27,553 nt of DNA, from NCBI GenBank assembly GCA_043718225.1, contig JAYSWD010000019.1:1-27553 (forward strand). Direction: 5' to 3'. A program made the translations under genes and the position numbers. The stretch's first letter is position 1; every line of letters starts with the position of its first letter. Below the pieces are notes generated by a model. It did not search any database. It worked only from the letters and a program-made list of their open reading frames with translations, and was not told the DNA's origin. Shown here one piece after another: positions 21,712 through 27,553 of the stretch. The DNA comes from Multiplicimicrobium sp043718225. Its GTDB lineage: Bacteria > Omnitrophota > Omnitrophia > Omnitrophales > Aquincolibacteriaceae.

Positions 21712-22803
21712 GACTTTTTTTATTTTATTTTCAGAGGACTTTCGCTTGATCTCTTCGAAAAGTTCATCGACGAGTTTTTTTTCGTCGACAACGCGGTGTT
21801 GATTGCCGTCGATATAAATCATGCCCTTGTCTTTGCCGCCCGTAATACCGAAGTCGCTTTCATGCGCTTCGCCGGGACCGTTCACAACGCAGCCTAATAC
21901 AGACAAAGTCAGCGGATCTTTCAATTCGCGCATCGCGCGGTCTTCGACTTCGCCCGCGAGTTTAAAAACATCGACTTCCGCGCGCCCGCAGCTCGGGCAG
22001 GAAATCACGCGTACGCCTTTACGCAGGCCGAGCGCTTCAAGAATCATTTTTCCGACTTTGATCTCTTCGCGCGAATCCGCTGTCAATGACACGCGGATTG
22101 TATCGCCGATTCCCTGTTGAATCAGCGTGCCGATTCCGATCGCATTGTAAATACTGCCGCGTAAAAGCGTGCCGGCTTCGGTCACGCCTAAATGCAGCGG
22201 ATAATCAAATGTTTGGCTCGCGAGCTGATAAGCGCCGACCATGGTCGGAACATCAGAAGCTTTGATTGAAATAATAATATCCTTGAACTCAAAGCGCTCA
22301 AGAATCGCAACATGCCTTTTTGCGCTTTCAACAAGCGCTCGCGGAGTAACACCATATTGATCACGAATATCTTTTTCGAGCGATCCGCCGTTCACGCCGA
22401 TACGAATCGGAATTTTATGGCGTTTCGCCTTTTCCACCACTTCGATAATCCGGTCTTCCGCGCCGATATTGCCAGGATTCAAGCGCAGTTTATCCACACC
22501 TTCATCAATCGCGATTAAAGCAAAACGGTGATTGAAATGAATATCCGCGACAAGAGGGATTTTGATGCGTTTTTTGATCGCGCCGAGCGAACGAGCGTCT
22601 TCTTCTTTCGGGCAGGCAACGCGGACAAGCTCGCATCCGGCTTCGGCCAGCTGTTCAATTTGCGCGACCGTCGCGTCGACGTCACGTGTATGCGTTGTAC
22701 ACATGGATTGAATCCGGATCGGCGCATCGCCGCCTATTGTGACATTGCCGACTTTGACCTGGCGCGTCGGCCTTCTTTGGGGAATCGGTAATGGATTATG
22801 CAT
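21709..22803 (-). CDS. ispG: 4-hydroxy-3-methylbut-2-enyl diphosphate synthase
   Basis: This 364-residue enzyme catalyses the penultimate step of the MEP isoprenoid pathway, turning MEcPP into HMBPP. The TIM-barrel part holds IQSMCTTHTRDVDATV, VADIHFNHRFAL and KLRLNPGNIG. The [4Fe-4S] cluster ligands are Cys269 and Cys272 in SCPSCGR and Cys305 in LGCVVNGPGEA, with Glu312 close by. This is the short bacterial form without the plant-type insert. GGAG lies seven bases before the ATG. It belongs to the collinear thiC-nadA-ispG-mqnE run, 36 bases after nadA. Confidence 0.95.
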   Translation of the reverse strand: MHNPLPIPQRRPTRQVKVGNVTIGGDAPIRIQSMCTTHTRDVDATVAQIEQLAEAGCELVRVACPKEEDARSLGAIKKRIKIPLVADIHFNHRFALIAIDEGVDKLRLNPGNIGAEDRIIEVVEKAKRHKIPIRIGVNGGSLEKDIRDQYGVTPRALVESAKRHVAILERFEFKDIIISIKASDVPTMVGAYQLASQTFDYPLHLGVTEAGTLLRGSIYNAIGIGTLIQQGIGDTIRVSLTADSREEIKVGKMILEALGLRKGVRVISCPSCGRAEVDVFKLAGEVEDRAMRELKDPLTLSVLGCVVNGPGEAHESDFGITGGKDKGMIYIDGNQHRVVDEKKLVDELFEEIKRKSSENKIKKV

Positions 22804-22815
22804 TTTGTTTCTCCG

Positions 22816-22837
22816 CTCTGTGCCTTCGGCCCAACCG
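22816..22837 (-). repeat. GGTTGCGC-type hairpin, divergent copy
   Basis: On the minus strand CGGTTGGGCCGAAGGCACAG is followed by the same AGAG tail as the other copies. It fills the nadA-ispG gap, just after the nadA stop and just before the ispG ribosome-binding site. Confidence 0.45.
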
Positions 22838-22839
22838 AC

Positions 22840-23769
22840 TCATGATATCGCCACCATTCTTTCAATGGGCAAACGTGCTTTGTCAGCCAATTCCTTCGGA
22901 ACTTTAACTTCGTAGGTTAAATTCTCAAGCGAATCGACAATTTTTTCGAGCGTATTCATTTTCATGTATCCGCAAACCGACTGCGGACTCGCTGGAATAA
23001 ATTCCTTATTTGGATTATCTTTTTGCATACGGTGCAAAATGCCGGTTTCCGTGGCGATGATAAATTTTTTAGCGGGAGAATTCTCGACATACCGGACCAT
23101 GCCTTCCGTTGAAAGAATTTTATCAGCCAGATGCATCGATTTCGTTAAACACCCGCATTCCGGATGCATTAAAAATTTAGCATCGGGGTGTGTTTTACGC
23201 AGGGCGTTGATTTCGGAGGCTTGAATCAAAGTATGGGAAGGGCAATAGCCCTTCCAAATGGTCATATTCTTGCGGCCGGTTTGGCTTTGAACAAAAGTAC
23301 CGAGATAAAAATCGGGAATAAAAAGAATTTCTTTGTCTTCGGGAATCGACTTGACGACATTCACTGCGTTCGCGGAAGTGCAGCAATAGTCGCTTTCAGC
23401 TTTGACTTCAGCGGAAGTATTCACGTAAGCGACAACTAATCCGTTGGGATGGGCCTTTTTCCATTCTCGGACCTGCTCAGGCTTAATCATGTCCGCCAAG
23501 GAACAGCCCGCTTCCACATCCGGCACAATCACTTTTTTATCCGGGCACATAATGCTAGCGGTTTCCGCCATAAAGTGCACCCCGGCAAAAAGAATCACAT
23601 CCGCGCCCGTTTTCATGGCAGTCCGTGCGAGCCCGAGCGAATCGCCCACAAAATCCGCCACATCCTGAACATCGCCAACTTGGTAGTTATGCGCCAGGAT
23701 AATCGCGTTGCGCATTTTTTTAAGCGCGCTGATTTCTTCCTGAATTGAATTGTAGAGTTTTGTCTTCAT
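22840..23769 (-). CDS. nadA: Quinolinate synthase A
   Basis: The 309-residue enzyme condenses iminoaspartate with dihydroxyacetone phosphate to give quinolinate for NAD synthesis. Its three pseudo-repeat domains show LAHNYQVGDVQDVADFVGDS (26-45), FAGVHFMAETASIMCPDK, HPECGC (203-207) and SVCGYMKMN. By comparison with the family, Cys89, Cys205 and Cys266 are the likely [4Fe-4S] ligands. NadB is not in the window. No Shine-Dalgarno site is visible before the ATG. It lies 51 bases after thiC across a hairpin, so its translation may depend on the thiC transcript or on a promoter of its own. Confidence 0.94.
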   Translation of the reverse strand: MKTKLYNSIQEEISALKKMRNAIILAHNYQVGDVQDVADFVGDSLGLARTAMKTGADVILFAGVHFMAETASIMCPDKKVIVPDVEAGCSLADMIKPEQVREWKKAHPNGLVVAYVNTSAEVKAESDYCCTSANAVNVVKSIPEDKEILFIPDFYLGTFVQSQTGRKNMTIWKGYCPSHTLIQASEINALRKTHPDAKFLMHPECGCLTKSMHLADKILSTEGMVRYVENSPAKKFIIATETGILHRMQKDNPNKEFIPASPQSVCGYMKMNTLEKIVDSLENLTYEVKVPKELADKARLPIERMVAIS

Positions 23770-23793
23770 TGTCGAAATTTATATTTATTTTTG

Positions 23794-23823
23794 TAACAGC
23801 AGACTCGCTGAGGTGTGCTGTTA
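23794..23823. other. Hairpin between thiC and nadA
   Basis: TAACAGCA (23794-23801) pairs with TGCTGTTA (23816-23823) and includes the thiC stop codon. There is no T run on the minus strand, so it is not an ordinary terminator for thiC; it could be an RNA-stability or processing hairpin. Confidence 0.45.
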
Positions 23824-25218
23824 TTTTTGTAATAGCTGCTCGCGACGTTCGATTTTTTTTACTTCACGCGCGACCTGATTTTTCTGTCCCAGCTCGGTCA
23901 ATTCTTTGGAAATAGCCATGGAACAAAACTTCGGGCCGCACATGGAACAAAACTCCGCTTCTTTAAAATAATCGTCGGCAAGAGTTTCATCGTGTAATTT
24001 TTGGGCGTATTCAGGATCTATGGAAAGACGAAACTGCTCTTTCCAGTTAAACGTAAATCGGGCTTTGGATAAAGCGTCATCACGGTCACGCGCGTTCGGG
24101 CGTTTGCGCGCCACATCCGCGGCATGCGCAGCGATTTTATAAGCAATTACACCTTGCTTAACGTCATCCAAATCAGGCAGCCCCAAATGTTCACGCGGAG
24201 TTACATAACACAACATCGCGGCGCCGGCCTGCCCCGCAATCGCGGCTCCGATCGCAGAAGTGATATGGTCATATCCCGGGGCAATATCGGTTACAAGCGG
24301 CCCAAGCACATAAAAAGGCGCTTCGTGGCAAACCTTGATTTGTTTTTCAATATTCATCGGAATTTGATCCATCGGAACATGTCCTGGCCCTTCGACCATG
24401 ACCTGCACATCATGTTCCCACGCTTTTAACGTGAGTTTTCCCAGTGTTTCAAGCTCGGCGAATTGGCCTTCGTCGCTCGCGTCTGCGAGGCAGCCGGGAC
24501 GCAATCCGTCGCCGAGGCTGATCGTCACGTCATATTTTTTGCAAATTTCAAGCAAGCGGTCATATTCGGTGTAGAGAAAATTTTGTTTATGATGACGCAG
24601 ACACCATTGCGCCAAAATTGCGCCGCCGCGGCTAACAATGCCGGTTAAACGTTTGGATAAAAGCGGCAAATGCTCGATTAATACGCCGGAATGAATTGTC
24701 ATATAATCGACGCCTTGTTGCGCTTGTTTTTCGATCACGTCAAACATAATATCGGCGGTTAATTCTTCGGGGATTCCGCCTACTGCCTCAAGCGCCTGAT
24801 AAATCGGAACGGTGCCGACGGGCACGGGACTATTTTGAAGAATCGCGATGCGTGTTTCATCCAGCTGAGCGCCTGTCGAAAGATCCATAACGGTATCGGA
24901 TCCGTATTTGAGCGCGAGCCGCAATTTAGCGACTTCCTTTTCAATGTCGGAAGTCACCGCGGAATTGCCGATATTTGCGTTAATCTTGCATTTGGAATTA
25001 ATTCCGATCGCCATCGGTTCAAGATTAGCGTGATTAATATTCGCCGGAATCACCATGCGCCCGCGCGCGACTTCCGCGCGAATCAAGTCCGCGGTGACGT
25101 TTTCGCGCTGCGCGACATATTCCATTTCAGGAGTAATGATATTTTGACGCGCAAAATGCATTTGCGATTGGTTGCGTCCGCCGGCTCTTTTCTTAATCCA
25201 TTCTGTTCTGAGTGCCAT
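23821..25218 (-). CDS. thiC: Phosphomethylpyrimidine synthase
   Basis: This 465-residue radical-SAM enzyme turns aminoimidazole ribotide into the HMP phosphate moiety of thiamine. Visible landmarks are IPANINHANLEPMAIG, INANIGNSAVTSDIEKE, TIHSGV, SLGDGLRPGC, EGPGHVPMDQIPMN and YVTPREHLGLPD. The C-terminal cluster motif is C-x2-C-x4-C with Cys424, Cys427 and Cys432 in CSMCGPKFC. The length fits the short bacterial form lacking the N-terminal extension of E. coli ThiC. AGGA lies six bases before the ATG. It heads the cofactor run. No TPP riboswitch is seen upstream, which is unusual for this gene. Confidence 0.95.
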   Translation of the reverse strand: MALRTEWIKKRAGGRNQSQMHFARQNIITPEMEYVAQRENVTADLIRAEVARGRMVIPANINHANLEPMAIGINSKCKINANIGNSAVTSDIEKEVAKLRLALKYGSDTVMDLSTGAQLDETRIAILQNSPVPVGTVPIYQALEAVGGIPEELTADIMFDVIEKQAQQGVDYMTIHSGVLIEHLPLLSKRLTGIVSRGGAILAQWCLRHHKQNFLYTEYDRLLEICKKYDVTISLGDGLRPGCLADASDEGQFAELETLGKLTLKAWEHDVQVMVEGPGHVPMDQIPMNIEKQIKVCHEAPFYVLGPLVTDIAPGYDHITSAIGAAIAGQAGAAMLCYVTPREHLGLPDLDDVKQGVIAYKIAAHAADVARKRPNARDRDDALSKARFTFNWKEQFRLSIDPEYAQKLHDETLADDYFKEAEFCSMCGPKFCSMAISKELTELGQKNQVAREVKKIERREQLLQK

Positions 25219-25274
25219 GTTGTTCCTTTTTGGGATTATGTCCTTACCTCTGAGGTTTCCCTCAACCGGTGATA

Positions 25275-25298
25275 CGGTTGCGCGTAGCGCAGAGAAAA
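25275..25298. repeat. GGTTGCGC-type hairpin upstream of thiC, copy a
   Basis: CGGTTGCGCGTAGCGCAGAG followed by AAAA. It matches the tandem pair at 19426-19486. Confidence 0.55.
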
Positions 25299-25334
25299 AA
25301 TATTAACAATTCAGATAAAAAAAAAGCACCTTTT

Positions 25335-25361
25335 CGATTGTGCCTTCGAGCACAGAGAAAA
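25335..25361. repeat. GGTTGCGC-type hairpin upstream of thiC, copy b
   Basis: CGATTGTGCCTTCGAGCACA followed by GAGAAAA. The stem is GTGC/GCAC where other copies have GCGC/GCGC, a compensatory change that keeps pairing. Confidence 0.5.
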
Positions 25362-25479
25362 ATATCACTGTGGACTTCTCGAAACAGCCGAAAAGGAGGC
25401 TTATATATACAGATCAGAGCGGTTTTATAGGATCAATACTACTCGACGAGATAGCGCTTGTCCACCCCCGCAGAGGAAG

Positions 25480-25577
25480 GCTCAAAACTCAAAGCTAAAA
25501 GGTTAAAATTACAGCTTAAAAGTCAAAAATGATCGAACAGTTAGAGTTTTCAGCTATGGCTCTGAGCTTTGAGCTGG
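25480..25577. repeat. A/T-rich inverted repeat of CTCAAAGCT-like units
   Basis: CTCAAAGCT at 25488-25496 is the exact inverse of AGCTTTGAG at 25565-25573. The DNA between is made of degenerate units such as CTCAAAACT and GCTTAAAAGT, also partly inverted. It looks like a decayed palindromic minisatellite. Confidence 0.5.
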
Positions 25578-25610
25578 CTTCTCAAACTGCTATGAAGTCC
25601 CTCAAGCAAA

Positions 25611-25699
25611 AAGACTCAAAACAGCTTGGATGCTAGGCGTGATTGAGCAAGCGAGGGAGGTGTGCTGAAATGCACATTGACCGAAGACTTCGTATAGCC
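25611..25699 (+). repeat. Covarying-hairpin repeat, copy R5 (partial)
   Basis: TTGGATGCTAGGCG, then GAGCAAGCGAGGGAG, hairpin TGTGC (25661-25665) / GCACA (25672-25676) and TTGACCGA. It is shorter than the others at its right end, where R4 begins. Confidence 0.55.
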
Positions 25700-25824
25700 A
25701 AAACCTGCTCAAAATGGTTTGGATGCGAGGCTCATTCGAGCGACTGCGGAGGCGTAGTAAAACCTACGCCGCACAAAGGAGCGAAGGATGGAACGAAGCT
25801 GACGAACTATTTTCAGCAGGTTTT
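25700..25824 (+). repeat. Covarying-hairpin repeat, copy R4 with terminal inverted repeats
   Basis: The 16-base ends AAAACCTGCTCAAAAT (25700-25715) and ATTTTCAGCAGGTTTT (25809-25824) are inverted copies with one mismatch. The centre has GAGCGACTGCGGAG and hairpin GGCGTAG (25751-25757) / CTACGCC (25764-25770). The right end overlaps the stop codon of phoU by two bases. Confidence 0.75.
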
Positions 25825-26494
25825 ACTGGTCGCGGCGCTCGCGGATGTGGTGGCGGACGTCAATCCCCTGCTTCAAATAAATCACGTCTTCAGCAAGGTT
25901 GGTCGCCAAATCCGCGATGCGTTCAAAGTTATGCGAAGCTAAAATCAAACAAACGCCAACCTGCGCCTGGTCAGGCTTCGATTTGATGGCGTTCAGAATA
26001 TCGATCGCGATCTTATCGTCAATTTGATCAACCGTATCATCCGAATCTAAAATTAGTTTAGCCTTCACTAAATCCCCGTCCATAAAAGCATTGATGGCAT
26101 CGCGCACCATCATCAATACATGCTGGTACATTTTGCGAAAGTCATCATAAGCAATTAATTGCGGCTCACCGTTTACATAAAGCGCCTTTTGCGCGATATT
26201 GACGGCCTGGTCTGCCATGCGTTCAAGATCGTTGGTGATTTTAAGAATCATGGTTACCAGTCGTAAATCGCTCGCGGCGGGCTGGTAAAGCGCGATAAAT
26301 TCATGCCCAAGTTCATCGATTTCAATTTCGTAAACATTGATTTCCTGGTCGCGGTCCACAACCATTTGAGCCTTCTTGGAATCTCTGTCAAAGAGAGCCG
26401 TCGCGGAATTGGCAATCGCTTCTTCAACAAGCAACCCCATCTTGAGAAGCTTACCTTTGATCTTCAGAATTTCATCGTCAAAATGTCTTTTCAT
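25823..26494 (-). CDS. phoU: Phosphate-signalling protein PhoU
   Basis: The 223-residue, all-helical protein has the two repeated PhoU three-helix bundles. The metal-binding ExxxD(xxxN) motifs are DLERMADQAVNIA in the first and NFERIADLATNLAEDVIYL in the second. PhoU links the Pst phosphate transporter with the PhoR/PhoB regulators to prevent over-accumulation of phosphate. The frame runs five codons upstream to a GTG, but the ATG at 26494 gives the usual MKRHFDDEI start, with GGAG ten bases ahead. No pst or pho regulatory gene lies beside it in this window, so it is either solitary here or separated from its usual partners. Its own sigma70-type promoter is visible. Confidence 0.92.
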   Translation of the reverse strand: MKRHFDDEILKIKGKLLKMGLLVEEAIANSATALFDRDSKKAQMVVDRDQEINVYEIEIDELGHEFIALYQPAASDLRLVTMILKITNDLERMADQAVNIAQKALYVNGEPQLIAYDDFRKMYQHVLMMVRDAINAFMDGDLVKAKLILDSDDTVDQIDDKIAIDILNAIKSKPDQAQVGVCLILASHNFERIADLATNLAEDVIYLKQGIDVRHHIRERRDQ

Positions 26495-26529
26495 GATCGT
26501 TGTCTCCACCTTTCCCTAAAAGTTACCGC

Positions 26530-26558
26530 ATTGTATTCCAATTTGCAAAGGTGGGCAA
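26530..26558 (-). promoter_or_regulatory. Promoter of phoU
   Basis: On the minus strand TTGCCC (26553-26558), a 17-base spacer and TACAAT (26530-26535) give a start near 26523, leaving a leader of about 29 bases with the GGAG site. Confidence 0.6.
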
Positions 26559-26613
26559 TCACACAAATTAACCTTACACATTTTTTACATGCCCTGCGCA
26601 ACCAAGCCACTGC

Positions 26614-26641
26614 TTGCATTTTTAAACCCCACTCTTATAAT
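26614..26641 (+). promoter_or_regulatory. Promoter of the ferredoxin-NADP reductase gene
   Basis: TTGCAT (26614-26619), a 16-base spacer and TATAAT (26636-26641) place transcription start near 26648, before the ribosome-binding site AAGGAG and the ATG at 26682. It rules out the longer ORF beginning at 26589. Confidence 0.7.
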
Positions 26642-26681
26642 GAAGCGTCTTTTTACTTTCCTGATCGATGAAGGAGTTTTT

Positions 26682-27410
26682 ATGCGCGCGGCGATTTTTG
26701 AAACCATCATTGAAAAAATTATTCCCTTGGGCGACGACCTTCGCCATTACACGCTTCGTTTTAAACCCACTGACCATTGGGAGCATGAGGCCGGTCAATT
26801 CGTTAATATTATCGCCGATGACGCCCCACCCCTTGAAAACGGGAAAATCCTTAAACGCGCATACTCGATTGCTTCATGGCCATCCCAGCCAGGAACGCTG
26901 GAAGTATTCTGGAAAAAAGTGGATGGCGGTCCCATGACAAGCGGCTATCTCACTCATAAGAAAGAAGGCGATAAGCTCAAAATTCAAGGGCCTCTCGGCC
27001 ACTTTACCGTCAAACAGCCGCTCCCTAAAACAATTTATTTTGTTTCAACAGGAACCGGATTCGCACCCTTTCGCGCGATGCTTTATGATTTACTTGAAAA
27101 GAAAGCGGATGTGGATTTGGTCAATATTTATGGCAACCGCTACGAAGACCAGATCTTTTATAAGGATGACCTGGATAAACTCGCGGCGGCGCATCCCCGC
27201 TTCAAAAATATCATGACTGTGTCCCGCCCCAAAACCTGGAAAGGCGAAAACCGTTATGTTCAGATGGTTTTGGAAGGTTTACTCAAAACCGGCGATAGCG
27301 CCCAAGTCTATATTTGCGGATTGACGGATATGATTCTTGCGGTGGAAAAAGTCGCTCAGGCGGCGGGGCTGAAAACCAAAGAACATATCTTCTACGAAAA
27401 ATACGATTAA
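26682..27410 (+). CDS. fpr: Ferredoxin-NADP+ reductase
   Basis: The 242-residue flavoprotein moves electrons between ferredoxin or flavodoxin and NADP(H). The FAD domain has the binding motif RAYSIAS at 59-65, and the NADP domain has GTGFAPFR at 124-131 and CGLTDM at 212-217. It ends in YEKYD, with an aromatic residue close to the C-terminus that may stack on the flavin. It is a stand-alone two-domain enzyme with no iron-sulfur domain. AAGGAG lies six bases before the ATG. Such a reductase could supply electrons to the radical-SAM and [4Fe-4S] enzymes of the neighbouring cofactor cluster, which is inference only. Confidence 0.88.
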   Translation: MRAAIFETIIEKIIPLGDDLRHYTLRFKPTDHWEHEAGQFVNIIADDAPPLENGKILKRAYSIASWPSQPGTLEVFWKKVDGGPMTSGYLTHKKEGDKLKIQGPLGHFTVKQPLPKTIYFVSTGTGFAPFRAMLYDLLEKKADVDLVNIYGNRYEDQIFYKDDLDKLAAAHPRFKNIMTVSRPKTWKGENRYVQMVLEGLLKTGDSAQVYICGLTDMILAVEKVAQAAGLKTKEHIFYEKYD

Positions 27411-27535
27411 CAGATTGTTTTAAACGCCCATCTGCGGCGTTGCTCACTACGCTCTCTCGTCAACGTATTACCTCATACGTCTCCTCGGTCGCTCGCATTC
27501 GCCTAGCATCTAATCCTTTTTGAACAGTTCAATAA
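27411..27535 (-). repeat. Covarying-hairpin repeat, copy R3
   Basis: It begins directly after the stop of the ferredoxin-NADP reductase gene. On the minus strand it reads GAGCGACCGAGGAG, hairpin ACGTAT/ATACGT (27475-27480 with 27463-27468 on the plus strand), TTGACGAGAG and AACGCCGCAGATGGGCG. The ends resemble TGTTNNAAA inverted repeats. Confidence 0.75.
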
Positions 27536-27553
27536 TGCCATCGGGGCTTTTCG

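Larger units (their letters stand above)
25219..25822. other. Gene-free stretch filled with repeats
   Basis: Between thiC and phoU there is no ORF with a ribosome-binding site. Reading from the thiC side, it holds a GNRA-capped hairpin close to the thiC start, two GGTTGCGC-type hairpins, an A/T-rich inverted repeat, and two adjacent members of the covarying-hairpin family. The thiC promoter should lie here, but I cannot place it with confidence. Confidence 0.65.

Noticed and set aside
23794..23823. Terminator of thiC
   Set aside because: The hairpin has a T run only on the plus strand, where there is no gene to end; on the thiC strand it is followed by A-rich DNA.
26570..26580. ACCTTACA near phoU as another operator of the HTH/ATPase protein
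   Set aside because: A single 8-base partial match without a partner 22 bp away is expected by chance.

Overview
The window looks like a chromosomal segment of an uncultured Gram-negative bacterium. Several predicted proteins have exported signal peptides, there is a FecR/CHASE2 envelope module, and menaquinone is apparently made by the futalosine route. The gene set (DUF72, Spy/CpxP-like and DUF1189 proteins, class IIA aldolase, futalosine enzyme) and the many small intergenic palindromes remind me of Omnitrophota or related PVC-side lineages. That is an impression without a marker gene, so taxonomy is low confidence. I see no rRNA, tRNA, CRISPR array or intact insertion sequence.

Region 1 (1-4130) is accessory. 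It holds a secreted Spy/CpxP-like metal-binding protein and a secreted DUF1016-N/staphylococcal-nuclease fusion. Next comes an HTH/GHKL-ATPase/DUF4325 regulator bracketed by two 40-bp direct repeats, each carrying two ATTGTAAGGT sites 22 bp apart. A DUF72 protein follows, and its 3' end overlaps a scrambled pseudogene built from a copy of the nuclease gene's 5' end and a CopG/BrnA-type antitoxin tail. Region 2 (4127-7498) is one gene for a 1123-residue coiled-coil protein with an N-terminal domain resembling the ribosomal L7/L12 C-terminal (ClpS-like) fold.

Region 3 (7685-9372) collects small hydrophilic or stress-type proteins: two disordered proteins, a His-rich DUF5666-like exported protein and a CsbD-like protein. 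It is followed by a gene-poor patch of structured repeats. Region 4 (9373-13689) carries a MoeB/ThiF-rhodanese fusion, an aldo-keto reductase, class II fructose-bisphosphate aldolase and thioredoxin. Region 5 (13800-16061) is a FecR-CHASE2/GGDEF operon with a good sigma70-type promoter. Endonuclease III, a divergent zinc-less MDR dehydrogenase, a DUF1189 membrane protein and GreA follow.

Region 6 (19492-25218) is a collinear minus-strand cofactor cluster in the order thiC, nadA, ispG, mqnE and a ThiF-like gene. The first four encode [4Fe-4S] enzymes for thiamine pyrimidine, quinolinate/NAD, isoprenoid and menaquinone synthesis. Region 7 (25219-27553) has a 600-bp repeat-filled gap, a solitary phoU, and a ferredoxin-NADP reductase diverging from phoU with clear promoters on both sides.

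At least four families of small palindromic elements are dispersed in the gaps. One has five copies with a covarying hairpin and often abuts stop codons. One has two copies with a conserved core inside copy-specific 17-bp arms. One is a short GGTTGCGC hairpin, and one is of the GTCATTCCCG type.
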